Origin: Aplectana chamaeleonis
Lineage: Eukaryota; Nematoda; Chromadorea; Rhabditida; Cosmocercidae
DNA length: 64,000 nucleotides
Direction of reading: 5' to 3'
NCBI GenBank assembly: GCA_029168955.1
Contig: JAPDOI010000020.1
Location: forward strand, 1,458,501-1,522,500
The notes under the pieces were generated by a model, which was not told the origin of the DNA, did no database searches, and saw nothing but the letters and a program-made list of their open reading frames with translations. Positions 22,319-33,790 of the stretch are shown one piece after another (the stretch's first letter is position 1; each line of letters opens with the position of its first letter). The translations under genes and the position numbers were made by a program.

Positions 22319-22989
22319 AGTCGGTAAACGCAGCTGAATAAAGGACTTGTATTGTTAGCATCTGTTGGGCCTCCATAGTAAAACTGCACGGTATCCCGCC
22401 CCGAGCTGCTGGTTCCAAGAAGTTACAAGCTTAAAACCTTTTTTTGTACTTTTTAATCCTTCCAAAAGTAGCAGTGATCTTTCGACAATCTGAGAACAGA
22501 CCCATAATTGTGTTTAAAGGCAGCATACACGCTCGCAAAACTTGTCGAGATAACTACATTAGTGGGGATGTACGGACCCTAGAAGAGCCCTCACGAAGTT
22601 GGAAGAGTTGAAAACGAGTTAAAATGACCGTATTTGAGCCGTATTGAGTCACAAAATCATCCTTTCCCCGCCCATCGAGACGGGCTCCGCCCCTCAATAC
22701 AAATCTTCAATGCTTGATTACGGTCATTTCGGCTCATTTTTTACGCTTCTAAGGTAGTAAGAGTTCCAGAAAGGGCCGTACGAGTACATTAGCGTCGTTA
22801 TTCCAACGGCTTTGTCGCTAGCTCCGCTATTTCAGCCAATGCGGTACAACTCGTCCACTTTTGGGCCGATATAGAACGAATCGTTATATCTTCATTTCAG
22901 TTGATTTTTTTCCGGTTTTTCTGTTATCTCTGAGTATTAACAGCTTCAGACCTTCGATTCATTCCATAAAATTGATATCAGTTTTGAGC
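22319..22989. other. Gene-free spacer
   Basis: Around 22600-22740 a weak inverted pair (AAAATGACCGTATT with ATTACGGTCATTT) surrounds a CCCGCCC block. Otherwise unassigned. Confidence 0.35.
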
Positions 22990-23624
22990 GTGTCTGCTGC
23001 CTTCAACGCCCAAAATAGCCTCCCCCCCGGACAAGGTTTGGCTGAAAGCAAATTTTCCTAACTTTACGTACACTGATAGCGTTTTGGACATGTACGAATT
23101 CTTTGTTGAATGTTTCTTCTATCAATTTGGGGGTTCTAAAAGCCTCAATTTTTTCCAGACTGGACTTTGAACTCTCTCATGGGGGTTATTTGGTGTGCCT
23201 ATCACGAATTTGAGGTTTATTTTTTTTGGTTTTTTAAAGTTTTAGAATCTTTTCGTTCAAAGCTCATTTCGTTATTGACTTTCTAGATATGTACGGTTGG
23301 GGTTAGTTTTACACAATTATTGTAGCCTTTTATCTCACGTTTTTCTCATGCGTAATAAATGAAATGAAACGGAATGAAAGCTTCCCGTCGTGGGAAAATT
23401 TGAGGGCAAAACGCGACTTTTGACGATTTTTAGAACGCTACAACAGAAATAGCTCCAAATGTTCTCTCTAGAGATTATTTGGAATGCTAAACACCAATCT
23501 GAAGTCCGTTCATCGATTTTCGACAGCTCACGGTGGATTACTGTGGGTGTACGGTAGTTCGGTCGAAGTTCCATAATTGACTCAAAATTTCTGAGCGGGG
23601 CTTATTCGGTGTGCTGAATATAGT

Positions 23625-24585
23625 TCTGCCCTGGACCAAAAGACCGAATATCGAATGGATTCGGATGATCCCCTTTTTTACGTCCGATTTTTTATTTTAT
23701 TCCAATGGCCTCTTTTTTTTTGAGGTTCGATTTTTGAATATATATTCGAATAACCCTCTTTTTTCGAGGTCCGAATTCTGAATAGATTCGAATAGAATCG
23801 ATTCGAATATAATCGAATAATTTCAAAGCAACAGACTGAAAACAGGCCAGGTGAGCTGTCGGTGGATCTTATACTTCGAAGTAAACTGCGTGCGCACGCG
23901 TTACGGTCCGGTGAATGTCGCGCGCGCGGCGAACGCGGATAAGCCTCCATCGTTTAGAAGAGTTATCAGCTCCATATACGGCAAAACGGTCATCGTTAGT
24001 GACATGAAATTATCGTAGCAAAGCAAATAATGCTTCAGGACATGCCAGTTTACATAAAACCTGAGATGTCGCGTCGCCGCCCTATCCGTCGTGCGCGACG
24101 CCCACCGACCGCGACGCAGAACGCACGGGTGAGCAATGTCCGCTCCCCCTGTACCAAACGCTCCGATTCAGCGTGAAATCCTCAAAACAAAAATTCTGCT
24201 CGGACCCTGCGTTTCAGATCAAAAGATCCACAGTTGCTGATCAAGGCCTATAAAATTTACGTTCGCTCAATGTTGGAGTATGATTTCCGTCTTGCTTAAA
24301 TCTTTTTGACATTTATAAAATGAAGAATTATATCGGAGGAACACACGGTCATCTACCGTACACCATAAATAGCTGCTACGGGGCAAATCTATTGGGAACC
24401 ATTTGGAATTATAACTATTCGAATGAATATTCGAATAGTAGGCTTCGATTATTGAATAGACTCGAACACCCCCCCCTTTTTTTTTGAGGTCCGATATTTG
24501 AATAGTATTCGAATAGTGCGATTTTAGAAATTCCGATAATGAACGATTCGAATATATCGATTCGAATCTATTCGAATGGCACAAC
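23625..24585. mobile_element. TTCGAATA-rich inverted-repeat element (~0.96 kb)
   Basis: The left end TATAGTTCTGCCCTGGACCA and the right end (inverse of TACAGTTGTGCCATTCGAAT) face each other. Both flanks are built from AGATTCGAATAGATTCG-type motifs. The middle is GC-rich and contains a reverse transcriptase remnant at 24210-24299. Related ends occur at 29900-30365 and 31730-31960. Confidence 0.55.
24210..24299 (+). pseudogene. CR1/Jockey-like RT tail fragment
   Basis: Twenty-nine codons read RFRSKDPQLLIKAYKIYVRS, then MLEYD before a stop. In non-LTR reverse transcriptases of the CR1/Jockey/RTE-X type the segment LLKAYKTYVRP-LEY follows the catalytic domain. Only this piece survives, embedded in the TTCGAATA element. 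Confidence 0.6.
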
Positions 24586-24968
24586 TGTAGTGCTGAATAC
24601 GAATTTAATGTTCATTTGTCAATTTTCGTAATGCTAGGGTAGTTTTTGCCCCCAACATGACATTGTAACTACCGTAACCTACTGTAAATCTGAGAGTTTT
24701 GGAAACTGTACCCCGGATTCGTTTTCAGCTGCCTAATTAAATATACAAGTTTTGAGCAAAATCCGCATTTTTTTGAAACACCCAAAAAACGCCAGATGGC
24801 CCTTGCCTTTTTGCGAAGCTTTAAAAACCCACATAACTTCTCGGAACCTACAACTCGGGGCGGAATACTGCCCAGTTTCACGATGGAGTCCCTAGAGATA
24901 CTAACGGTACGAGTTATTTTGCAGATGCGTTTACCGCCATAAACACTTCCCTCGCAAGGTCATATTAA

Positions 24969-25879
24969 AGGCAGGGTTCGTAATAAAAATGTCTGTTGTG
25001 CTATCCCCATAAGAAGGGAGATCTGGCCATCACAAATGTGAAAGTAAGTGAAAATTTGTAGACAAAACGCTCTGGAACAAGTTATTGCTTGGTGTCCGTT
25101 TAAATGTATGTTTTGCTAACTTTTATTTTGCTTCTGAAGCAGTTTCTGAGCATTTCTGAAGGGACTAGTGACTACTTTAAAGACAGTGTTCACGATGATT
25201 CTCTTCTTTGAGTTATAACATAAAACGATGCGTTGGCTCCCAAGTGTTACCAATTAACGAAGAAACGGCGAAAAAAGCATTAAAACGTTGTATTTCAGTG
25301 ACATGATTCTATAACATGGACTAGTTGTCCGGTTGCGTGAACATGTTCATGGTGGTTGTCACCGGTGGAAAATTGTGACAATCGAAAATAGAAGAATATT
25401 TCATGCAAAGCAGGATTAGTTAGGGCCCCAAGGAAAGAACGGAGCAATAGAGAGTAGAGAATTGCTCAGGACGGGTCCACGAAAGATTTCATTGTTACAA
25501 CAAACACTTCCTGTGATACTTAGGAGGCGGGCTGATACTTAAGGTTTTCGTGTACTTCTGATGCGTTTTTCTAAATTACTACGTCATTATAGTTCTACCC
25601 AGGGGTCACTTAGCCAATATAGCGAATAATCTCAAAATTGATGATTATCGTGAATACTGCCTTTAACAGCAAAATAAAAGGCGGATAAGCAATCATGAAT
25701 GAAAATCTTCTTAATTTGGGGTCCGGCCGACACCGGTAATTAGCCGTTATAGCTTGTTTTCAAGTGTTTTCCCCGCAATTTTCCGGTTTTTTTCACTTAT
25801 TTCCATTTTTGTAGTGGATCTAAAAATCTACATTCTCATAAAGAGAGATTAAAAATCATTTTCATCGCGAATCCTGCCT
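24969..25879. mobile_element. TTAA-flanked MITE family A, copy 1 (contains nested copy of B)
   Basis: Starts AGGCAGGGTTCGTAATAAAA after TTAA (24965-24968) and ends ATCGCGAATCCTGCCT before CTAA, a decayed TTAA. Interior blocks (CTTGGTGTCC, TTAGGGCCC-free spacer, CCGGCCGACACCGGTAATTA) match copies at 32244-32695 and 58563-59005 in inverse orientation. A 482-bp family B element sits inside it. TTAA target duplication is the piggyBac-superfamily signature. Confidence 0.8.
25181..25662. mobile_element. TTAA-flanked MITE family B, copy 1
   Basis: Ends AGACAGTGTTCACGATGATT and TTATCGTGAATACTGCCT, flanked by TTAA at 25177-25180 and 25663-25666. It splits family A copy 1; family A at 32.5 kb keeps an unoccupied GCTGTTAAAGTAATC at the matching place. 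Copy 2 is at 43192-43676. Non-coding. Confidence 0.85.
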
Positions 25880-26997
25880 CTAATGTCTGACATTGAGGGC
25901 TACCCGAAGGTATGGCCTTTGTTCGGGTATTGTTGAGAACTGGAGAAGTTTGGCCTTGTGCTAGCTCTCTAAATAGAGTAGATACGGGGAAACGCGGACA
26001 GAGGCGGCTGCGCCCCCTTCACCACAGTACTGTATATAGAGGAGGGCTGGTTGATTCCCGAATTTCATCAGTTATCAACGGAACCCTCACAAAGGGTGTG
26101 CCATTAGGTAGCTCAGCATCGCGGATGTCACCCTAGTTTCGCCCAAAGTTGAGTTTAGAGCGAGTTATTCATCGGGAACGTCAAGAACGCGAAAACGTGT
26201 CCTAGTGCGCCTCCTGACTAGAGCCTACCTGTGGTATCGTACCTTTTGGCCACTGTACTGTGATCTCAATCCCACCACCATGCCGCTAAATCCGTCTCTC
26301 TAATCTCAGCTAGGGCTATATTACTCCCAACTTGCACTCGCTGATTTTGTGGCATTCTCGTGAAGTTTTGCTTAGACTTAGTCATAGGCTTCACCGCCTT
26401 ATCCCCATCCTCAGCCCATAATTCCTGGCTGTAGAGCATTCAGACGTGCGTACTTCTATGTACTGAAATACGTATGTGCGCCTTCATTAATTTAATGGAG
26501 AGGTTGTGAAAGTAGGAGAGAGAATGAAAGTACAATTTTCTCCCTACTCTTACCCTGTCCTCGCTCCTCTCTAGGTATGTGGGTATTGATTTGAAGTCTT
26601 TCTTGCGGGTAGGACTTTTTGGGTTTTTTTCGTGACTTATTTTCCATATGCTAATGTTAAATGGCCTTGCGATGCAAATACTATCCTCTGCCAAGAATGA
26701 CGAATTTCTAGACTGCCGGAAAGAGAGGCGATTTTTTTTTGCTACTGAATTGGGTAGTCCATAGCATTCACTTCCCGGAACAGAATACAATGAGTTTCTG
26801 AAGTGCTTTTTTCGCATCTGGAAAAGTGTGATATGGTGAGCGAAATCTCACGTAAGGCTGGGTTAATACATACTTCAGGCGGCGAGCGACCCCAACAGAG
26901 TATGTTGAGCATATAGATTTTTTCCGATATAAAATACGAACATTGCGTCGCCCTGCACGTCGCGGAAAGTATGCTCGCGGTTCGAGACCGCATTTAG
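25880..26997. other. Gene-free stretch
   Basis: Open frames at 25912-26136 (+) and 26440-26817 (-) show no family motif. From about 26870 GCGAC-rich palindromic debris begins. Confidence 0.35.
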
Positions 26998-27132
26998 GCG
27001 TCGTTTGTACTTCCGCCGCTGAGCGGTGCGGCGAAGTGCAATCCTGTAGTATCGATCGTGCCGCGACGCGTGATCAATATTACAGGAGTGCACTGTGCCA
27101 CGACGCCCGGCGGCGAGAATATAAACGACCCC
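26998..27132. mobile_element. CGTTTATACTTCCGCCGCTGAGCGG hairpin, copy 1
   Basis: GTCGTTTGTACTTCCGCCGC, a GCGAAGTGCAATCCTGTA block and TATCGATCGTGCCGCG are mirrored by ACGCGTGATCAATATTACAG, GTGCACTGTGCC and GGCGAGAATATAAACGAC. Copy 2 is at 51077-51202 and a weaker relative at 28123-28241. Confidence 0.7.
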
Positions 27133-28122
27133 TTATAGTTCTTCCGCTGCGCGTCGAGGTAGCGTGAGGCCCTGTCGATTCCTATCGCAACAAGCGAGCG
27201 GATCAGCGCATTTCACGCATATCGGTTTCGATCGATGTTGATGGAAGTCATTACGTCGTGCCGCTTATCGCTCGAATCCTGAGCCCGGACTGACACTCCT
27301 GATTCTCGATGGCGATCTCGTCGTACTTTGATCCATATTCAGAGATTTATATCGCGTCGCGCCACAGTGGAAGTTTACACCCTGTTCATACTTTCCATCA
27401 CCACGGTTTTTCGTTGTTAGCATCATAGGAGAGAACGCCCCGCGCAATGAGCGAGCGTGGCGCGTCGCGTGTTGGTCGCTAAGAAGTAAGAAGGGCTGTA
27501 CAGAGCTGAAGTCGCGGCTTTGTTCACAGCAATCAGCAGCACTGGTGGATGCAGTATCGATAAAATTGTGCGACGACGGCGACTGACGCGGCGTGAAAGG
27601 TGACGGGGGGTGACCGCAGTGTATTCATGCCGCAACGGCCCTGCGTCACTGCCAGCGGGCGGCATCCGACGCCGCGACGATGATGATGAAAACCATTTTT
27701 GTCGCCTTGCCAATACTGCCGCTCGGTCACCTGGTGCCGCTCGCTGCCGCTCTGCAAACTCCTAAAGCAGTGTTTGAAGTTCTCTTGACGCGATGGAATG
27801 TGCCAGTGCAACGCCTCGCAAAGAAAGCCGAGTGTGAACAACGCTTGAGTACTGCGCGATTACCCGAATTAGCGTACGTACGTTATTGCGCGTATACAAG
27901 AAACACTGAGTTTTAGTTTGTCTTTGCAAGACTTCAATCGCATCGAGATGCGCTGGCGATTGGCGTTACGCGAACTCAAATCGCGCCTAATCCCGTATGT
28001 ATCGCTTTTATTCACTGTGAACACCTAGCGACGGCGCGACGCGGCTTCACGTGATCAATACGTGGGATGATTATCACGTCGCATGACGCCGCGTCGCGAA
28101 GCCACTCTGAGCGCCGTCTAAG
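27133..28122. other. GC-rich palindromic debris, no gene
   Basis: Many short CGTCGC/GCGACG blocks with ATATCG-type motifs appear, as decayed relatives of the neighbouring hairpins. Overlapping open frames at 27423-27916 on both strands look compositional. Confidence 0.4.
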
Positions 28123-28241
28123 ACGTAAATTATACTCACGCCGCAAAGCGCCGCGGCGAAGGGCTACTCTATAATATTGATCATGATTAATATTATCGAT
28201 TTAAACCTTGGCCGCGCCGCCTGGTGACGGCAGTATAAACG
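28123..28241. mobile_element. CGTTTATACT hairpin, diverged copy
   Basis: CGTAAATTATACTCACGCCG and the central ATATTGATCATGATTAATAT palindrome are mirrored by CGGCAGTATAAACG. About 119 bp, non-coding. Confidence 0.5.
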
Positions 28242-29899
28242 ATTCCGGAGATCTGGTTCATACTTTTCGTCATCACGGTTCCTCGTTGGTAGCATCTTAT
28301 TTGGGAATGCCCCGCGCGTTGAGTAAGTGAGAGCGTGACGCGCCGCATGCAATGAGGACAGGCCGCCGCTACACGCGTCGCCGTCACCTATTGGTCGCTT
28401 GCGGGTCATACAACTTTTTCGCGACCGCGCTTGCCGTGTAGCGTCATTATGGAACTACGCATCGTTGATAGTCGTTGACTTGACAGTTAACGCGACTCGA
28501 CAGTATTTGTCTTCTCTACCGATCGAAAATCAATGTGACGATTACTGTTTGTAGCTGTCGCTGGTAGCGGAGAGTATACCATAAGGGGTCCGCAGAGTAG
28601 CATCAACCAGCGAGTAGTCACCCAGCGTCGGCTTTGACGCGGCGGCAAAAATTATTCCGAAATTTATCACCGCGGCGTCAAAACATCCAGCGTCCATCCT
28701 CCTTCGTTGCGTTTCTCCCTGCGTCGGTCGCAGTCGCTGCCCATGGTAATCAATATTGCATCCACCAGCGTTGATAGTCGCTGCGAGCAACGCCGCAACT
28801 TCAGCTCTGCAGACCCCTATAGGATTCACATTGATGCTTTTCTCGTTGTGCGTTGGTTATCGGCGCGAATCGATCCAGGCGACTAGAGGTATATACCGCG
28901 CGGAACATTTGGGAGTATCGATCGATAGCGCATCCCACTAGATCAGGGCAGGCTGTCGCATCGCGCCGTAGCGGAAGTATAGAAGCGTGCTTAATGTCTA
29001 ACCTAAGGCGATTCATGTAAAATGCCTCTTCCTTAAATGTGTTTTTTGCACATCTGTCATTATTGTTACCCAAATTTGTGATTTCACGAGTGTCACGAGT
29101 TTCCAAATCGGAAACGAGTCTTTCCAGCCATCCTTAGGTTTAGATAGAGCAGGCGGGTTTGATAAAGTGCAGCACTTTAGGAGCGCTGTTCGGAAAAACA
29201 GAGACCGCTGGAGTCATAAATTTCATGTCTCTGTCGGGCGCCGCAGGCGATTTTGAAGGGTTGGCCGCCCGTTGTGTTGCCATGACATAGCCTGACATAT
29301 CGTGTGACATTTGCGGATTTGATGGGCTACGAATTACCTGGCCAGATGCCACCACCGCGGCCGCCATCCAGCTAGCTGCTATCCTTCTCCTGCGGCAGAG
29401 GATAATTCCCCTCCTCCAGAAAACCTCCATTGACGTCATATATCCCAGTGTCTATGGCTGAGAAATGGCAATTATCGTCTGCGGCTTTTTCCCCTTCCAA
29501 CAATTTCACACTGCCGGAGATTTACTGGCCGGCAATTATAGCCGCTCGCCGGAGGCTCAATGCTACCACTGCGGCCCTACCCTGGGCGACCGGTTTGGGT
29601 TATTCGCGTATATGTGCGTATTGACTTAGACCTAGTTTTGAGCCGATCGATATCTATATTTTCCGTAAAAAAACGAGATTTTTGATGATTGATTGCCACC
29701 TATTAGAAGACCAAGCTTATTCACCTCTTCCGTCTTAGGATTAGAAGATATGTTATTAGGGAAGTATAGGGGCTGTAATTAATCCCCAAACTCTGCTGCA
29801 GCGGGCACACATATTTGTCCCAGAAGCTCGGCTGGCCAACAGCTTTCTAATGGTTGAGGGTCCAAGATTAAAAATGCCAGTTGTTAGAAAATACTATCT
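28242..29899. other. Unassigned stretch with one notable open frame
   Basis: To about 29000 the sequence is more hairpin debris (for example CGGAGAGTATACCATAAGG near 28570). At 29140-29439 a 99-codon minus-strand frame has a protein-like composition (NPSKSPAAPDRDMKFMTPAV) but matches nothing I know, and the opposite strand has only one stop over the same interval. Not called as a gene. Confidence 0.35.
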
Positions 29900-30365
29900 T
29901 ATAGTATAGTTGTGCTCTGGAGGAAAAGACCGAATTTCGATTAGAATCGAATGACTTATTTTCCGGGGCCTGAATTTCAAATAGATTCGAGCGACCTCTT
30001 TTTGAGGTCTGAATATCGAATAGATTCGAATGTGTTCGAATAATTCTGAATCGACAACCTGAAGACAACCCAAGTGAGATGTAGAGTATGTTTACGAATA
30101 ACAAATATTTGGCCGAGTAAGTGCACATTCGAATAGCTCGAGACCATTCGAAGACGTCATTCATTTAAGTAATTCGTTTATTCGACTATCCAAAAAATCT
30201 ATTATCCGGATTATTCGATATTTCCAATATTCGAAAAATCGATTTATTCGAATATTTGGTTTATTCGACTATTTGGAAAAGCCATTTATTTGCATGATTC
30301 GTTTATTCGAATATTCGAGGAAGCCATTTATCCGATCTTTTCGTATACTCGAATGTTCAAAAAAT
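29900..30365. repeat. TTCGAATA-rich element, copy 2
   Basis: Begins TATAGTTGTGCTCTGGAGG and AAAGACCGAATTTCG, matching the end at 23625, and continues with many ATTCGAATATT-like motifs to about 30365. An ordered series of TTATTCGA(C/A)TAT motifs at 30160-30330 suggests short tandem amplification. Confidence 0.6.
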
Positions 30366-30762
30366 TTTTATTCATCTGATGTAGTCCGGTGAGCAGTCGG
30401 TGCAAGCACATGAAAACCCCAAACGCTATCACTCTATTGAGATTTCGAAAATGGTGCCTCCACCTAAACATTTTTCATAGGGTTTTTTCGGGTACTGAAC
30501 ATGATTATGAAGTCCGTTTCCAGATTTTCGAAAGATTAGTGTGTGTTTTGAAAGGTACATTAGGTACAGAAAACGACTGTCTTGAGCTTATAACTTCTTT
30601 GAGCCAGCAGCCCGGGACGGGATGCTAAGCAGTTTTACCATGGATGCCCGAGATATACTGAATGCAATTCGTTTTTGTAGATGCGTTCAACGCTCTGAAC
30701 CGTCCCCTTTTGAACGAGCAATCTATTACATCCGTATCGACCGGGACGGCCACGGGCGGCGC
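30366..30762. repeat. FB-like fragment
   Basis: Diverged foldback blocks (GAAGTCCGTTTCCAGATTTT, GGTACTGAACATGATT) up to the GTTACATGTAAC element. No gene. Confidence 0.45.
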
Positions 30763-31470
30763 ACTTAGAAAAATGAAAATAAGTTACTTGTAACATAAAA
30801 GCCCGATAACAAGTTACTTGTAACATATCTAAGCCGATGTAAGTTACTTGCGACTTTTTTTGTGCCATTAAGCTAAATGTAACGTATCGGAGGCGCATTG
30901 TACGCTGTTTCCTGTCGATATCTTGCATGTAACTTAAACGACTTGAGATAAGTCGCAAGTAACTAACATCAGCTTAGATATGTTACAAATAACTTGTATT
31001 CGATTTCTGAGAGGATACTGCGTGCAGTGCACTTCCGATGTATTACATGTAACTTAAATGGTACAATATAAGTCGTAAGTAACTTAAATCGGCCGAGAAG
31101 ATATCTCCAAGGGGGATGTACGACGCATTCACGGGGTCAGGCTTACGACTGGCGCCGCTGTTCGTTCAATTACCCAACTTTGAGGTACTTGACGCCACAC
31201 CAGCAGGGAAGGCCCTGCACAGCATTTTTTTGAGTAGTGTGGTCTGGGACGCGCCCTCTGCGTCGCGTGTCGTCTGCATCACGTGATGACCACTCATAGT
31301 GAAAATTCAAATGTTAGTTACATGTAACATAAGTGTAACCTACATGTAATATAAATTTAAGTTACATGTAATATAAATGTATGGAACATGTAATATACAT
31401 GTAAGTTACTTGAGACATTGAAGTAAGTTACATTTATATTGCGAGTAACTTGTTTTGATTTTGATGAGCA
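30763..31470. mobile_element. GTTACATGTAAC element, copy 3
   Basis: Colinear with copy 2 (17100-17822): left end AGAAAAATGAAAATAAGTTA, inverted arms around 30830-30980, core with a short open frame, then a GTTACATGTAAC series with ATATAAATGTAAGTTAC repeats, and right end AGTAACTTGTTTTGATTTTG. Confidence 0.75.
31116..31286 (+). CDS. Short open frame in element core, 56 codons
   Basis: Reads MYDAFTGSGLRLAPLFVQLP, then NFEVLDATPAGKAL and ends SRVVCIT. It shares start codon and frame with 17459-17644. No family recognised. Compared with that copy most substitutions change the amino acid, which argues against a maintained protein. Confidence 0.2.
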   Translation: MYDAFTGSGLRLAPLFVQLPNFEVLDATPAGKALHSIFLSSVVWDAPSASRVVCIT

Positions 31471-31729
31471 GGGGTGCCCAGTCCGGCCGCAAAGGGTAGA
31501 TTGTTTAACATCCGAATCGCGTGATGTAGATGCTTATCGAACGGGCCGGCTACAGTTGAGTGTGACGGGGGCTTAATAGGATGAACGGACAATAAGAAAA
31601 AAAACTTTGAAAAAAAAAACCCACGCAGCCGAGGCAGTCGCCGAAGATTTTTGAATTCTGCTGGACGTGACGAGGCGCCAAATGATTTCGAAGTTTGTTG
31701 ATATTACCAGGCTAGCGTAAATAGATTAC
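31471..31729. other. Unassigned spacer
   Basis: Contains an A run at about 31601-31619. Nothing recognised. Confidence 0.3.
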
Positions 31730-31960
31730 GCGATCATCTACAGTACACCATAAGTGGTAACGACTAGGCAGATGTATGTGTTCGAAACTATTCGAATGTT
31801 CATTCGAGTAGTAGGCTTTGAATATCGAATAGATTCGAATGACTCATTTTTCGGAGGTCCGAACTTTGAATAATATTCGAGGGGCACCATTGTCAGGGCC
31901 GAATATTGATTAGATTTCGAATAGTGCGTTTTATGAAATTCCGCATTCGAAACTATTCCG
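31730..31960. repeat. TTCGAATA element, right-end fragment
   Basis: CATCTACAGTACACCATAAG and AGTAGGCTTTGAATATCG match the right part of the element ending at 24585 in the same orientation. It adjoins reverse transcriptase sequence, as there. Confidence 0.55.
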
Positions 31961-32940
31961 CATTCAGAGGCTTATCGACCTGTGATGAAAACGTGTTGTC
32001 GCGTGTGTATAAAGTTTATGTTAGACCTATAATGGAATCAGGAACTGCAGTATTCCGCCCTCATAAAAAGAAAGATATCCGACTTTTAGAAAGAGTACAA
32101 AATAACTTTACTCGCAAAGTTTATTTGAGACGAAATGGTTTCTCTTATGCTGGAGTGCCTGGTTCCATAAGGAGGAATCAAGAATTGTCCCTACACTCTC
32201 TCGAATCTCGGCGTAAACGAAACGATGTATGCGTGGTCTTTAAAGGCAGGGTTCGCGATAAAAACGACTTCTGAGTTCTCGAGAAAAAAAAATGAGAATG
32301 TAGATTTGGCCATCACAAAAGTGAAAATAAGTGAAAAAATCCGGGAATTCGCGGAAAAAAACGCTCAAATACAGAATATAACGGCTAATTACCGGTGTAG
32401 GCCGGCCCCCTAATTAACGCAATTTTTATTATTGCTTGCTTATCCGCCATTTCTTTTGCTGTTAAAGTAATCAGTAGTCTCCAGAAATGTTCAGAAATTA
32501 GTTTAGATGCAAAACAAAAGTTGACAAAACAGGGTTTTACACAATTCTCGATATTTGGGGGCGGGAGGACACCAAGCCATAACTTGTTCCTGAGCGTTTT
32601 TTCTCCAATTTTTTACTCATTTTCGCTTTTGTGATGGCCAAATCTACAATTCCATGGGGATAGCTTTACAACCGATTTTGTCGAGAACCCTGCCTTTAAG
32701 ATTTTGAGTGGAATGATGAAAACAGACAAATTGAAGTTCTATAGATTCATTGCTTCCAGAACCAGGGGAAACTCGGAAAAAATCTCTTATGAAGATCCAA
32801 AAACTAATCACAGATTAAACAGCTTCACCTGTACAGCTGGTTCTGCTTTTGCTTTATTGAATCTGGACATTCTTTCCGTGCCCTACTCTTTCCTATCATT
32901 CAAACGGAAAGCCTCGAACATTCTGCTCACATGGTAACTC
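31961..32940 (+). pseudogene. CR1/Jockey-like reverse transcriptase C-terminus, split by a MITE
   Basis: First part (to 32243): NVLSRVYKVYVRPIMESGTA, KKKDIRLLERVQNNFTRKV, LSLHSLESRRKRNDVCVVFK. Second part (32696-32937): ILSGMMKTDKLKF, then LNSFTCTAGSAFALLNLDIL and SFKRKASNILLTW before the stop. These are the typical post-catalytic tail motifs (YKVYVRP, KKDI-LE-VQ-FTR, L-SLE-RR-ND, W at the end) of CR1/Jockey-type elements. Removing the inserted 452-bp element plus one TTAA restores a continuous frame, ...VFKIL.... The catalytic domain is absent. Confidence 0.8.
32244..32695. mobile_element. TTAA-flanked MITE family A, copy 2
   Basis: AGGCAGGGTTCGCGATAAAA at the left and TCGAGAACCCTGCCT at the right form inverted ends, with TTAA on each side (left at 32240-32243). 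Its insertion interrupts the reverse transcriptase tail and exact removal restores the frame. No coding capacity. The right boundary was fixed from reading-frame continuity and could be off by one base. Confidence 0.85.
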
Positions 32941-33704
32941 CATCACTTTGCTTATTCTGGTGCTTGTATGGGTATATGCTTTAATGTTTATCACGCCTAC
33001 GTTATGTAGCGTAACAATAAATAAAAAAATGGCACAAATATAGGAAATAGCGACCATAGTGAAGTTCTGAACAGATAGGCCTGTCAAAACATGCAATCAG
33101 TCGGGAATGAGTGAGAACACCTGAATTCTGCGTTGGTGGCTATTTTCTAACCACTAGAATTTGCAATCTTCCGTCGAGGGTCTAGTATAGCAGTAGGGTA
33201 GTCTACCCCGCTCCCTCACTCCCTCTAAATTCACTACTGTTTGGTACAGATGGATTTATGGGTGTTCTTCAGGATTTATGATTGCGTGCGTTGAAGTGCG
33301 AACGTGCGGGGCCATCATAAATTGGTGCACGTGCAGGTTCGTGGATGAATTTGTTGTTGCTCAGCTGGATTTTGTGGATTGGTAGCGACATTTTTGAATT
33401 TGACCTAATTTTACGGTCGTCATGTCCCTATTTTAGCGAGATTTTCCCACGATTCCATTCTGAAAATTAATGTTTCAATATTAGATTCGCCCTAACTTGA
33501 CCCAGAACTTTTAACAAGGGAAGTCTGTTGAGCATCTATCGATTGAGACGATGTAAAGCACCTGGAGTATATTTATGTCAGTCTTAAGAAAACTGTGTTT
33601 GCGAGTTTTTTCCGGGCACCTTATCTTGATGAGTTATAGGCCTAAAAACTCTGTTGGCCAGCGCGCCTCTGCGGACTTTAGGCCGAGCCAAGCACAGGGG
33701 CTCG
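32941..33704. other. Gene-free spacer
   Basis: AT-rich, with AATAAATAAAAAAATGG near 33017. Nothing else recognised. Confidence 0.3.
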
Positions 33705-33790
33705 AGCAGCGATGGCGCAGTCGGTTGTGAGATGGGGTTATAGAAATATTACAAGAGTTCGATCCCCCGATGACGATTTTTTTGTCCTGC
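33705..33790 (+). ncRNA. tRNA-like pol III locus (decayed)
   Basis: TGGCGCAGTCGGTT (33715-33728) resembles an A box and GAGTTCGATCCC (about 33756-33767) a B box, followed by a seven-T run near 33779. Stems outside these boxes pair poorly. It may be a tRNA relic or a SINE head. Confidence 0.35.

Larger units (their letters stand above)
22990..24860. repeat. Diverged foldback FB copy, split by an insertion
   Basis: About 22990-23625 follows the FB interior (CGTTTTGGAC, ATCACGAATTTGAGG, TACGGTAGTTCGGTCGAAGT). The match stops at GTGCTGAATATA and resumes at GTGCTGAATACGAATTTAAT near 24590, continuing to GAAGCTTTAAAAACCCACAT. The DNA between is another element. Confidence 0.6.

Noticed and set aside
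29140..29439. 99-codon minus-strand frame as a host gene
   Set aside because: No motif or splice signals, and the opposite strand has only a single stop, so strand-specific coding evidence is lacking.
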